64,000 nucleotides of DNA from Palsa-504 sp963744575 (GTDB lineage: Bacteria; Actinomycetota; Actinomycetes; Streptosporangiales; Streptosporangiaceae). Positions 7,781 to 16,242 of this stretch are shown here, in pieces. Under the pieces are notes generated by a model. The model had not been told where the DNA came from. It made no database searches and worked only from the letters and a program-made list of their open reading frames with translations. Where the stretch lies: positions 603,486 through 667,485 of the forward strand of contig CAVUUF010000025.1 in the NCBI GenBank assembly GCA_963744575.1. The letters are read 5' to 3'. Made by a program: the position numbers and the translations under genes. Within the stretch, counting starts at the first letter, position 1. Every line of letters starts with the position of its first letter.

Positions 7781-8359
7781 ATGAGGATTGCGGTGATAGG
7801 CAAGGGCAACATCGGCGGCTCGCTCGGGACCAAGTGGCACGCGGCCGGCCATGACGTGGTCTACGGAGCCAGGGACGCGTCCGGCACCGGGCCGGGCGGC
7901 GCCCCGGTGCTCGCGGTGGGCAGCGCGCTCGCAGACGCCGAGGTGGTACTGCTGGCCGTGCCCGGCGCGGTCGTGCCCGACGTGATAACCGAGCAGAAGG
8001 ACGCGCTGGCCGGGAAGGTCGTGATCGACGCGGTGAACCGGATGGGCGCGCCGGAGTTCGACAGCCGGGCGCTGATCGCCGACGCTGCCCCGCAGGCCAG
8101 GTACGTGCGCGCGTTCAACAGCCTGGGCTGGGAGAACTTCGCCGATCCGCTGCCCGGCGCGAACATGTTCTTCGCGGCCGACCCCGAGGCCAGGGCGGTG
8201 GCCGAGGAACTCATCTCCGCCGTCGGGCTCGAGCCGGCCTTCGTCGGCGACAGCACCGCGACGCCCACCGTCGACGCCCTGCTGCCGCTGTGGTTCGCGC
8301 TGGTCAAGCAGAATGGCGGCCGCCGCAGGCTGGCGCTGCGGATCCTCACGGAGGGCTAG
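7781..8359 (+). CDS. NADPH-dependent F420 reductase-like protein
   Basis: 192 aa, single Rossmann domain with the N-terminal nucleotide signature RIAVIGKGNIGGSLG and the AVPGAV and RAFNSLGWENF segments of the F420-dependent NADP oxidoreductase family. Members transfer hydride between NADPH and F420 or are general NADP reductases; actinomycetes commonly use F420. TAGCGT at 7767-7772 lies 8 nt before the ATG with no ribosome site, so leaderless translation is likely. Specific substrate unknown. Confidence 0.85.
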   Translation: MRIAVIGKGNIGGSLGTKWHAAGHDVVYGARDASGTGPGGAPVLAVGSALADAEVVLLAVPGAVVPDVITEQKDALAGKVVIDAVNRMGAPEFDSRALIADAAPQARYVRAFNSLGWENFADPLPGANMFFAADPEARAVAEELISAVGLEPAFVGDSTATPTVDALLPLWFALVKQNGGRRRLALRILTEG

Positions 8360-8373
8360 CCACCACGGGCAAT

Positions 8374-8402
8374 TATCCCGAACGGGCGTAGTGTCACGCC
8401 CG
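8374..8402. terminator. hairpin between convergent genes, CCCGAACGGG-type element
   Basis: CGGGCGT at about 8383 and ACGCCCG at about 8396 form a 7-bp stem with a 6-nt loop. The element sits between the convergent reductase and PhzF genes and begins with TATCCCGAACGGG, a motif that recurs at 31782 and, more weakly, at 35683. Confidence 0.55.
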
Positions 8403-8422
8403 GTTACCCGTCTGGCGTGCCG

Positions 8423-9259
8423 CTAGAGCTCGACGGTGCCGCGCACGCACGTGACCGTTCCGCCGCCCACCCAGACCTGGCCATCGGGGTCGCGGGACAC
8501 GTGCACCTGGCCACGGCGGCCGAGCGCGGTGCCCTGACTGGCCACGTACGGGGCGGTGACCCGGCCGCTGGCCAGCAGCCACTGCCCGAGCGAGGCGTTC
8601 AGGCTGCCCGTGACCGGGTCCTCAACCGAGGTGATCTGCGGGCTGAACGCGCGCACCTCGATCGCTTCCGGCGACCCGGCCGGATAGGGTCCCACCACGC
8701 CGATGTCCAGGTCCACCGCGCCGGGGCGGACCGCCAGCACCGCCTCGGCGCTGGCCAGCAGCACGGCCACCCAGCCGGGGCCGTTGTCGGCCCAGGCGAT
8801 GTCCACGATGTCGGCCCGCGCGAGGTTCAGCCCGCGCATCACCCGCTCGGTCACCGCGTCGTCCACCGGCCCGCTGCGCACCAGAGGCGGCGCCGCGAAC
8901 GCCAGTCCGGCCTTATCCCCGAGACCGAGCCGGACCGTGACCAGCCCGGCCGCGCATTCCTGCACCACTGCCCCGGCCGGGCCAGGCCGGCCGCCGGCCT
9001 CCAGCCAGGCGTGGCAGGTACCCAGGGTGGGGTGGCCGGCGAACGGAAGCTCCCTGCTCGGCGTGAAGATCCGGACCAGGTAGTCGGCTGCGCTCGCTCG
9101 CGGTGTCAGCACGAACGTCGTCTCCGACAGGTTCGTCCAGCGCGCGAACAGTTGCATCTGCTCGGTGCTCAGCTCGTCGGCGCCGAGCACGACCGCGACC
9201 GGGTTACCGAGGTACGGGGTGTCGGTGAACACATCCACCTGGCGGAACTCAAGAGTCAC
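8423..9259 (-). CDS. PhzF family isomerase/epimerase
   Basis: 278 aa from a GTG at 9259. It has the PhzF N-terminal signature (QVDVFTDTPYLGNPVAVV), the catalytic Glu in LSETTFV near residue 45, FAGHPTLGTCH in the first domain and DPVTGSLNASLGQW in the second. The fold is that of diaminopimelate epimerase-like proteins. PhzF acts in phenazine synthesis, but the family is broad and no phenazine genes are nearby. TAGACT (reverse strand of 9266-9271) lies 6 nt before the GTG, fitting a leaderless message divergent from ribokinase. Confidence 0.9.
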   Translation of the reverse strand: MTLEFRQVDVFTDTPYLGNPVAVVLGADELSTEQMQLFARWTNLSETTFVLTPRASAADYLVRIFTPSRELPFAGHPTLGTCHAWLEAGGRPGPAGAVVQECAAGLVTVRLGLGDKAGLAFAAPPLVRSGPVDDAVTERVMRGLNLARADIVDIAWADNGPGWVAVLLASAEAVLAVRPGAVDLDIGVVGPYPAGSPEAIEVRAFSPQITSVEDPVTGSLNASLGQWLLASGRVTAPYVASQGTALGRRGQVHVSRDPDGQVWVGGGTVTCVRGTVEL

Positions 9260-9339
9260 ATGCCGAGTCTATGAGCCCGGGCACGCCGGCGGCAGAGCCA
9301 ATTCGGCGCCGGCTGGCCGTGACGCGCTACGGTGCCGCC

Positions 9340-10320
9340 ATGGGAAACGCCACGGGACGGGCCACGAAAAACCGGCCGCGGGTCACCGTTCTGGGCAGCC
9401 TGAACATGGATATCTCGGTCACCGTGCCGCGGCTGCCCGGGCCCGGCGCCACCGTGCTCGGCTCGGCGGCGCGGTTCACGCCGGGCGGCAAGGGGGCCAA
9501 CCAGGCGGTGGCGGCGGCCCGGCTCGGCGCCGCCGTGCGCCTGGCGGGCTGCGTCGGCGACGACGCCTTCGGTCGGCAACTGCTGGCCGCGCTGCGCGCC
9601 GAGGGGGTGGATGCCGAAGGGATCCGCGTCACGGCCGACGCCCCGACCGGGCTGGCCATGATCTCGGTCGACCCCGCGGGGGAGAACCTCATCACGGTCG
9701 CGCCCGGCGCCAACCACGAGGTCGGCGCCGCGGAGGTCGGCACGGCGCTCGATGACCCGGGCGACGTCCTGGTCATCTGCGCCGAGATCCCGGTGCCCGC
9801 GATCGAAGCGGCCCTGAGCGCGGCGCGGGGCAGACGCGCCATCCTCAACCTGGCTCCGGCGCCGCCGGACGCGGGCGCGATCGTGACCGGCCAGCACCCG
9901 GACTGGCTGGTGGTGAACGAAACCGAGGCGGCCGCCGTCCTCGGCCAGCCGGTCCGCGGCCTGGCCGAATCGGGCCGGGCCGCGGCCGCGCTGGTCACCG
10001 CCGGCGTCAGCCACGCCGTGGTCACCGCGGGCGCGGACGGCGCCGCGCTGGCCGGCGGGCCGGCCGGAACCACGGAAACCGTCCCGGCGTTCCGGGTCGA
10101 CGCGGTGGACACCGTTGGGGCGGGAGACACCTTCGTCGGCGCGCTCGCCGTCGCCCTGGCCGCGGGCGTCCCGGCGGCCGAAGCGGTCCGCGCGGCCGCC
10201 GCGGCGGGTGCCACGGCCGCCACCAGGCCCGGCGCCCAGGCCGGAATGCCGCGCCCGGCGGACATCCGCGCGGTCACCGGCCTGACCTGGCCGGTAGCCG
10301 GGCGAGCCGGTAGCCGGTAG
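9340..10320 (+). CDS. rbsK: ribokinase (PfkB family)
   Basis: 326 aa from ATG 9340; TACGGT at 9328-9333 lies 6 nt upstream, so a leaderless start is preferred over longer readings. The PfkB signatures are clear: LNMDISVTV and GGKGANQAVAAARLGA at the N-terminus, NLAPAPP and NETEAAAV in the middle, and the catalytic VDTVGAGDTFVGAL near the C-terminus with the base Asp. It phosphorylates D-ribose or a related nucleoside-derived sugar. No sugar transporter is adjacent. A 16-bp tandem array begins ~35 bp after the stop. Confidence 0.88.
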   Translation: MGNATGRATKNRPRVTVLGSLNMDISVTVPRLPGPGATVLGSAARFTPGGKGANQAVAAARLGAAVRLAGCVGDDAFGRQLLAALRAEGVDAEGIRVTADAPTGLAMISVDPAGENLITVAPGANHEVGAAEVGTALDDPGDVLVICAEIPVPAIEAALSAARGRRAILNLAPAPPDAGAIVTGQHPDWLVVNETEAAAVLGQPVRGLAESGRAAAALVTAGVSHAVVTAGADGAALAGGPAGTTETVPAFRVDAVDTVGAGDTFVGALAVALAAGVPAAEAVRAAAAAGATAATRPGAQAGMPRPADIRAVTGLTWPVAGRAGSR

Positions 10321-10354
10321 CCGGGCGAGCCGGTAGGCGGGTGAACCGGAGCCG

Positions 10355-10456
10355 GATGAGCCGGGAGCCCGATGAGCCGGGCGCCGGATGAGCCGGGAGC
10401 CCGATGAGCCGGGCGCCGGATGAGCCGGGCGCCCGATGAGCCGGGCGCCGGATGAT
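10355..10456. repeat. 16-bp tandem array, six full copies plus a partial
   Basis: Units of 16 bp start at 10355, 10371, 10387, 10403, 10419 and 10435, with a partial copy at 10451. All read GATGAGCCGGG followed by AGCCC, CGCCG or CGCCC. The first four alternate in a 32-bp higher-order pattern. Degenerate relatives extend upstream to about 10287. The array fills the gap between ribokinase and the CYTH-CHAD gene. Confidence 0.95.
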
Positions 10457-10531
10457 TCGCATTCGCCCGCCGGGACAGGTATACAAACGTTTAGAGGGGC
10501 GGGCGAAGCATTGCCTAGAGGAGAGCGTGAC

Positions 10532-12211
10532 GTGACACCGGTCGGCCTGCGGGAGTTCGTCCTGGAGGCACCCGTCCAAGGCGGGGCGGCCCAGCACGGC
10601 GCGCCCGATCTCCCGCCCGCGGTGCCCGCCGCACCGGGCGAGGCGGTGCCCGCCGCACTGAGCGAAGCACTGAGCGAAGCGCTGGCCGAGGCGTTCACTC
10701 TGGCCCCGAGGCGCGCAGGCACGCACCACCGGACCTGGTTGGACACCTTCGACTGGCGGCTCTACCGGGCCGGGCTCATGCTCGGGTTCGAGCCGGCCAG
10801 GCGCGGCGGCCGGCTGCTGCTGAGCAAGGCCGACGGCACCCCGCAGGCGCAGCAGCCGGTGACCCGCTGGCCGCGGCGCCCGGCCCGGGCTGAGGACCTG
10901 CCGGCCGGGCCGGTGCGGGACCGGATCAGCGTGCTGACCAGCCCGCGAGCCCTGCTGCCTATCGTCAAGACGGTCAGCACGGCCACCATCACCCGGCTGC
11001 TCAACGCCGACGGCAAGACGGTGGCGCGGCTGATCGCGGAGCACGCCACGGTGACCGCGGCCACCGCCGCCGCCGGGACCGCCGCGGGCACCACCGCCGA
11101 ACTTCCGGTGCGCCTGGTCATCGCCGAAGTCCGCGGCTACCCCGGCCAGACGCGCAAGGCGGCCAGCCTGCTGGCCGGCCTGCCCGGCGTGTCGCACGCC
11201 AGCCAGAGCGAGTTCATCGCCGCGCTGACCGCGCTCGGCCGCCATCCGGCCGACTACTACAGCAGCCTCGAGGCGGAGATCACCGCCACCATGCCCGCCT
11301 CGGTGGCGGTGGCCCGGCTCCTGCTCCGCCAGCTCGATATCATGGAAAACAATGTCGACGGCGTACTCCGCGACATCGACACCGAGTTCCTGCATGATCT
11401 GCGGGTCGCGGTCCGCCGCACCCGTTCGGCCATAAAATTGCTCGGCGCGGTCCTGCCCGCCGAACTCGCCGGGCACTACAAGACCGAGTTCAAGTGGCTC
11501 GGCGACCTGACCACGCCGACCAGGGACCTCGACGTCCACCTGCTCGGCTTCGGCCCGATGACGGAGCAGCTGGCCGCCGCGGCGCCCGCCGATCTCGAGC
11601 CGCTCCGGGCCTTCCTGGTCAGGCGCCGCGCCCGCGAGTTCCGGCGGCTGGCCGCGGCGCTGCGCGGGCCCAGGTTCCGGGCCATCACCGACGACTGGTG
11701 CAAGGTGCTGCTCGAGATCCGCGACACCGGCGGCACGCCCAAGCGCCGCCTCACCGCGCAGAGCCTGGCCCTGGCCACGACCGGGCAGGCGTTCCGCCGG
11801 ATCGCCGCGCTGGGCGGCGCGATCACCCCGGACTCGCCCCCCGAGTCCCTGCACGACCTGCGCAAGCGCGCCAAGGAGCTGCGCTACCTGCTGGAGTTCT
11901 TCGCGCCGCTGCACGACCCGGTCGCCTACCGCAAGGTCGTCGGCGACCTCAAGCAGCTGCAGGACTGCCTGGGCGAGTTCCAGGACAGCCAGGTCCAGCG
12001 CGAGGAAATTCACGCCCTGGCCGACGCGATGCTGGCCGAGGGCGCGGCCCCGGCCGCTACGCTGCTGGCCATGGGTGAAATCGCCGCCAAGCTCACGTTC
12101 AGCCAGGCCGAGGCCCGCGCCGACTTCGCCCGCCGGTTCGCCCGGTTCGCCGGCCCGGCCGCCCAGCAGCGCGTCCGCACCCTCCTGGCCGGCGAGAAGG
12201 CAGGCCGGTGA
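10532..12211 (+). CDS. CYTH-CHAD domain protein
   Basis: 559 aa from GTG 10532, which has the ribosome site AGAGGAGAG; an upstream ATG at 10436 lies inside the 16-bp array and is less likely. The N-terminal third has a CYTH-like triphosphate-tunnel segment (TFDWRLYRAGLMLGFE). From about residue 275 a CHAD domain is evident: HDLRVAVRRTRSAIKLL, then LHDLRKRAKELRYLLEFF, with the conserved His and basic residues that bind inorganic polyphosphate. CHAD proteins are known to associate with polyphosphate granules. The stop overlaps the ParA start by 4 nt, so the two are co-translated. Confidence 0.88.
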   Translation: MTPVGLREFVLEAPVQGGAAQHGAPDLPPAVPAAPGEAVPAALSEALSEALAEAFTLAPRRAGTHHRTWLDTFDWRLYRAGLMLGFEPARRGGRLLLSKADGTPQAQQPVTRWPRRPARAEDLPAGPVRDRISVLTSPRALLPIVKTVSTATITRLLNADGKTVARLIAEHATVTAATAAAGTAAGTTAELPVRLVIAEVRGYPGQTRKAASLLAGLPGVSHASQSEFIAALTALGRHPADYYSSLEAEITATMPASVAVARLLLRQLDIMENNVDGVLRDIDTEFLHDLRVAVRRTRSAIKLLGAVLPAELAGHYKTEFKWLGDLTTPTRDLDVHLLGFGPMTEQLAAAAPADLEPLRAFLVRRRAREFRRLAAALRGPRFRAITDDWCKVLLEIRDTGGTPKRRLTAQSLALATTGQAFRRIAALGGAITPDSPPESLHDLRKRAKELRYLLEFFAPLHDPVAYRKVVGDLKQLQDCLGEFQDSQVQREEIHALADAMLAEGAAPAATLLAMGEIAAKLTFSQAEARADFARRFARFAGPAAQQRVRTLLAGEKAGR

Positions 12212-12945
12212 GGATCTTCGCCACCTACAACATCAAGGGCGGCGTCGGCAAGACGACCGCTGCGGTCAACCTGGCCTACCTGTCCGCCGCCGACGGCCAC
12301 CGCACGCTGCTGTGGGACCTGGACCCGCAGGGCGCGGCCAGCTTCCTGTTCCGGATCAAGCCGCGGGTCAAGGGCGGCGGCAAGGCGCTCATCCGCGGCA
12401 CCAAGACCCTCGACGGCGCGATCAAGGGCACCGACTTCGACGACCTGGACCTGCTCCCCGCCGACTTCACCTACCGCAACATGGACCTGCTGCTGGGCGG
12501 CGGCGACTCCCAACCCACCCGCAAGCTCGCCCAGCTCCTCCGCCCGCTGGCCGCCGAGTACGACCACGTATTCCTGGACTGCCCGCCGAGCATCTCGCTG
12601 GTCTCGGAGAACGTCATGCACGCCGCCGACGTGCTGCTCGTCCCGCTGATCCCCACCACGCTGTCGGTGCGGACGCTGGACCAGCTCACCGAGTTCGTGG
12701 CCGGCTTCAACGGCCACCGGCCGCAGGTGCGCGCGTTCTTCTCCATGGTCGACCGCCGCAAGAAGCTGCACCAGGAGATCATCGAAGACCTGCAGGCCGA
12801 ACGGACCGGGGTAGCCGCCACCCCCATCCCCGCACTCTCGCTGATCGAGCGCATGTCCGTGGAGCGTGCCCCGGTCACCGCATTCGCCCCGCGCAGCGCC
12901 GCCGCCCGCGGCTATCGCGCCCTGTGGTCCGAGGTCAGCGCCTAG
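12208..12945 (+). CDS. ParA/MinD-type ATPase coupled to CHAD protein
   Basis: 245 aa from GTG 12208, overlapping the CHAD stop (GTGA). It has a deviant Walker A (KGGVGKTTAAVNLA, residues ~10-22), the switch DLDPQGAASF and Walker B VFLDCPPSISL. ParA-type ATPases position chromosomes, plasmids or large assemblies by gradients on the nucleoid. No ParB follows, and the strict coupling to a polyphosphate-binding CHAD protein suggests granule positioning or partition. That role is inference. The 3' end overlaps the convergent VOC fusion by 4 nt. Confidence 0.9.
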   Translation: MRIFATYNIKGGVGKTTAAVNLAYLSAADGHRTLLWDLDPQGAASFLFRIKPRVKGGGKALIRGTKTLDGAIKGTDFDDLDLLPADFTYRNMDLLLGGGDSQPTRKLAQLLRPLAAEYDHVFLDCPPSISLVSENVMHAADVLLVPLIPTTLSVRTLDQLTEFVAGFNGHRPQVRAFFSMVDRRKKLHQEIIEDLQAERTGVAATPIPALSLIERMSVERAPVTAFAPRSAAARGYRALWSEVSA

Positions 12946-13625
12946 TCCCGGCCCTGCCAGGTGGTGATGCACGCTTCGTTGCCCTCCGGGTCGGCCAGCA
13001 CCCAGAAGGCCGGCGCCTCCGCGTCGTAGACGAGCTTGCCGCCCGCCGCGACCGTGGCCTGGATGCGCTGGTGCGCCTGGTCGTGCGGCACCGAGACGTC
13101 GAAGTGGAGGCGGTTGCGCTGCGGCCGGGGCGCGTCCATCTGCTGGAACCAGACGGCCGGCCCCTGGCCCAGCGGATCGATCAGGCCGTTCCCGCCCTCG
13201 GCCTCGTCGACGTAACCGAGCACCGCCTTCCAGAACGGCCGGATGCCGGCGATGTCCATCGCGTCGATGCCGACCTCGACCACCTGGACCGAACGGTCGC
13301 CACCGCCCCCCGGCTGCGTACTCAGCCGGAACTCGGCGGCCAGGGCCGAGATCCGCCGGGCCAGCTGGACGTCGTGCGGCGTCACCCAGGCGACCTCCGC
13401 GGTCTGCAGCGAGAAGATCACCCGGTCCGCGCGCACGTCCATCCGCAGGTGCCCCTGCGCGCCGGCCTCCGCCGCGGCCCGGGCGGCCACGTCGGCGGCC
13501 AGCGGCAGCGAGCCGGTCAGCACCTGCGTCCGGAACTCGCCCAGCACGTAACGCCAGCCGAGGCCGGTGACCGCGTCCGACGCGGCCAGCCGGCTCAGCT
13601 TCTCGTGATGCCCCATGACGCCCAT
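12942..13625 (-). CDS. pterin carbinolamine dehydratase-like / VOC fusion protein
   Basis: 227 aa in two parts. Residues ~20-100 resemble a 4a-hydroxytetrahydrobiopterin dehydratase: VAARAAAEAGAQGHLRMDVR aligns with the family's His-rich active-site helix and VIFSLQT...DVQLARRI with its last strand and helix, but the canonical HHP motif is replaced by GHL. Residues ~115-227 are a glyoxalase-like VOC domain (VEVGIDAMDIAGIRPFWKAVLGY, split here as VEVGIDAMD / IRPFWKAVLGY; NRLHFDVSV; LADPEGNEACI). Catalysis by either half is unproven. Confidence 0.75.
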   Translation of the reverse strand: MGVMGHHEKLSRLAASDAVTGLGWRYVLGEFRTQVLTGSLPLAADVAARAAAEAGAQGHLRMDVRADRVIFSLQTAEVAWVTPHDVQLARRISALAAEFRLSTQPGGGGDRSVQVVEVGIDAMDIAGIRPFWKAVLGYVDEAEGGNGLIDPLGQGPAVWFQQMDAPRPQRNRLHFDVSVPHDQAHQRIQATVAAGGKLVYDAEAPAFWVLADPEGNEACITTWQGRD

Positions 13626-13947
13626 CGTGCCATCACCGGCTCCCTCCTGGTGACGTGGCAGGAAGACCAGCGTCTGCTGGCGCCGCGCTCAAACAGCATC
13701 GATGTGGCATCGCTACTGCTCCAGCGACATCGCTGTGACATCGATGTTGTTTCCGGCCCGCGCCGACCCGAGGCTGGCGGGATCGACGGGGCGCATGAGA
13801 CTGACGGGGAGCGACCGGGCCCGGAAACCGTCGGCGAGCACGGTTTATCCGTCGATGAGGCGGAAGTAGTGTTCTGGGCCTTTGCCCGGCCGGTCAGACG
13901 ACGCGAGGCTCCACCGCCCGAACGTGCACGTACGAGGAGGAATCACA
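13626..13947. promoter_or_regulatory. catalase upstream region with nested CATCG dyad
   Basis: No gene was recognised in this 322-bp gap. Arms 13691-13705 and 13738-13752 are inverted repeats (AAACAGCATCGATGT against ACATCGATGTTGTTT, one mismatch). Between them lies a second pair, GCATCGCT and AGCGACATCGC. In all, four CATCG-containing half-sites occur in 62 bp, about 195 bp upstream of the catalase start. A multi-site operator or a stable RNA hairpin is possible. Confidence 0.5.
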
Positions 13948-15399
13948 GTGACCGAAATCAAGCCGACGACGACCGACGCCGGCACGCCGGTCGAGAGCGA
14001 CGAGCATTCGCTTACCGTGGGTCCCGACGGCCCGGTCCTGCTCCAGGATCACTACCTGATCGAGCAGATGGCCAACTTCAACCGCGAGCGCATCCCCGAG
14101 CGCCAGCCGCACGCCAAGGGCGGCGGCGCGTTCGGGCACTTCGAGGTGACGAACGACGTCAGCGCCTACACCAAGGCCGCGGTGTTCCAGCCCGGCACCC
14201 GCACCGACACGCTGATCAGGTTCTCTACCGTGGCGGGGGAGCGGGGCAGCCCCGACACCTGGCGCGACCCGCGCGGCTTCGCGCTGAAGTTCTACACCAC
14301 CGAAGGCAACTACAACATGGTCGGGAACAACACCCCGGTGTTCTTCGTCCGCGACCCGCTGAAGTTCCAGCACTTCATCCGCTCGCAGAAGCGGCGCGCG
14401 GACAACAACCTGCGCGACCACGATATGCAGTGGGACTTCTGGACCCTGTCCCCGGAGTCGGCACACCAGGTGACCTGGCTGATGGGCGACCGCGGCATCC
14501 CGCGGACCTGGCGGCACATGAACGGCTACAGCAGCCACACCTACCTGTGGATCAACGCGGCCGGCCAGAAGTTCTGGGTGAAGTACCACTTCAAGACCGA
14601 CCAGGGCATCGACTTCCTGACCCAGGAAGAGGCGGACCGGCTGGCCGGCGCTGACGCCGACTACCACCAGCGGGACCTGTACGACGCGATCGACCGCGGC
14701 GAGTTCCCGAGCTGGACGCTGAAGATGCAGATCATGCCGTTCGAGGACGCCAAGGCCTACCGGTTCAACCCGTTCGACCTGACCAAGGTGTGGCCGCACG
14801 CCGACTACCCGCTGGTGGAGGTCGGCCGGCTGACCCTGGACCGCAACGTCAGCGACTATCACACCGAGATGGAGCAGGCCGCGTTCGAGCCGAACAACCT
14901 GGTCCCCGGCATCGCGCTGTCCCCGGACAAGATGCTGCTGGCCCGCGGGTTCTCCTACTCCGACGCGCACCGGGCCCGGATGGGCGTCAACTACAAGCAG
15001 GTCCCGGTGAACGCGCCGAAGGTGCCGGTGCACAGCTACAGCAAGGACGGCGCCATGCGCGTCGTCAACGCCTCCGACCCGGTGTACGCCCCGAACTCCA
15101 AGGGCGGCCCGAAGGCCGACGCCGAGCACTACCGGCCGGACTACTGGCACTCCGACGGTGACATGGTGCGCAGCGCCTACACCCTGCGCGCCGAGGACGA
15201 CGACTGGGGCCAGCCCGGCACCCTGGTCCGCGAGGTGCTCGACGACGCCGCCCGGGAGCGGCTGGTCGGCAACATCGTGGGCCACCTGCTCAACGGCGTC
15301 AGCGAGCCGGTCCTGATGCGTGCCTTCGAGTACTGGCACAACGTGGACAAGGACCTCGGCGACCGCGTCGAGCAGGGCGTCCGCGCCGGACAGCGCTAG
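13948..15399 (+). CDS. catalase, monofunctional heme
   Basis: 483 aa from GTG 13948 with ribosome site GAGGAGG. Small-subunit clade-3 type. The distal His lies in RIPERQPHAKGGGAFG, the distal Asn in NNTPVFFVRD and the proximal heme-ligand Tyr in RGFSYSDAHRARMG. It decomposes hydrogen peroxide in the cytoplasm. The strong hairpin at 15429-15464 terminates it. The dyad cluster upstream may mediate oxidative-stress control; no adjacent regulator gene is seen. Confidence 0.95.
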   Translation: MTEIKPTTTDAGTPVESDEHSLTVGPDGPVLLQDHYLIEQMANFNRERIPERQPHAKGGGAFGHFEVTNDVSAYTKAAVFQPGTRTDTLIRFSTVAGERGSPDTWRDPRGFALKFYTTEGNYNMVGNNTPVFFVRDPLKFQHFIRSQKRRADNNLRDHDMQWDFWTLSPESAHQVTWLMGDRGIPRTWRHMNGYSSHTYLWINAAGQKFWVKYHFKTDQGIDFLTQEEADRLAGADADYHQRDLYDAIDRGEFPSWTLKMQIMPFEDAKAYRFNPFDLTKVWPHADYPLVEVGRLTLDRNVSDYHTEMEQAAFEPNNLVPGIALSPDKMLLARGFSYSDAHRARMGVNYKQVPVNAPKVPVHSYSKDGAMRVVNASDPVYAPNSKGGPKADAEHYRPDYWHSDGDMVRSAYTLRAEDDDWGQPGTLVREVLDDAARERLVGNIVGHLLNGVSEPVLMRAFEYWHNVDKDLGDRVEQGVRAGQR

Positions 15400-15428
15400 G
15401 GCAGCGCTAACCCGGCCGCATCACCCCG

Positions 15429-15464
15429 CCGAGCCCGGCACCCCGCCAGGGGTGCCGGGCTCGG
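15429..15464 (+). terminator. catalase terminator, 16-bp perfect stem
   Basis: CCGAGCCCGGCACCCC pairs perfectly with GGGGTGCCGGGCTCGG around a GCCA loop, 30 bp after the catalase stop. There is no T tract, as is usual for high-GC actinomycete terminators. Confidence 0.9.
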
Positions 15465-15527
15465 GTGTATCAGCGCGGCCACTGATCGCCTCTGCACCGT
15501 TGAAGGACATCCGCCGGGAGGGCGGAG

Positions 15528-16238
15528 GTGGGTGATGAGGCATTCCGGATCCGGGCGGTCCCTCCGGGGAGGTGCCCCGCGTCCGGAGACTTCGCCGCGC
15601 ACCAGTCTTTCACCAGCTGGACCCTCGACATAATGGGGTTCACCGGATACCTGTGCCCCGGGCAGGCCTCGCTCCGGCTGGTCCCGATTCCCCAGCAAGG
15701 TGAAAACGACTATCTCGTCGGCGAAACTTCGGCCGTCCCCCAGGTCCCCGGGACGTCATTCTTCACCGTCCAGCTCTGCTGGGATCGCGGCGCTCCGCTG
15801 ATCGCGAGCGGCTCGTACCTCAGTGCCGCGTTGTCTCCGGTCCAGGCCTCGGGCATGTCGTCGGGAACGCTGACGCGAGGCCTGGCGCTCAGCGGTTCAT
15901 CCCTGTTCAGCTACACGATCGCCGGAGGCATCGCGCCGACCGAGGAAAACGCGCGAGCCTGGATCTGGAGCAGCAGCCTCAGCGGTGAAGTCGGGGACCA
16001 GGCCGGGTACGAGATCCCGGTTATCGCGTCCAGCCTTCCCGGCATACAGCACGACAATCAAAACGCGTTCTATTCCGGAATCCTCTTCGGCATAGCCGGC
16101 GGTGCCGCGTTGTCGCTCATCCCGGCCCTGCTCGATGCCGTCGACCGGTACCAGAGCGGGCACGAGAGCCGGACCAAGCCCGCGGCCGTGATCAGGCCCC
16201 GACCGCCGAACCGCATTCCGCCGCGACGCCGTAGGTGA
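15528..16238 (+). CDS. hypothetical protein with C-terminal membrane segment
   Basis: 236 aa, not recognised. Read from GTG 15528 (after a GGAGGGCGG stretch). A downstream start at ATG 15633 is also possible. The middle is Ser/Gly-rich and beta-like (SGSSLFSYTIAGGIAP), and residues ~185-210 form a hydrophobic helix (ILFGIAGGAALSLIPALL) followed by an Arg/Pro-rich tail, suggesting a membrane-anchored protein with a basic cytoplasmic end. It sits 4 nt before the lipoprotein gene and is probably co-transcribed with it. Confidence 0.6.
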   Translation: MGDEAFRIRAVPPGRCPASGDFAAHQSFTSWTLDIMGFTGYLCPGQASLRLVPIPQQGENDYLVGETSAVPQVPGTSFFTVQLCWDRGAPLIASGSYLSAALSPVQASGMSSGTLTRGLALSGSSLFSYTIAGGIAPTEENARAWIWSSSLSGEVGDQAGYEIPVIASSLPGIQHDNQNAFYSGILFGIAGGAALSLIPALLDAVDRYQSGHESRTKPAAVIRPRPPNRIPPRRRR

Positions 16239-16242
16239 CATC

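Noticed and set aside
10355..10456. CRISPR or iteron-type plasmid origin next to a ParA gene
   Set aside because: Units are contiguous 16-mers without spacers, no replication initiator or ParB is nearby, and the ParA is coupled to CHAD.
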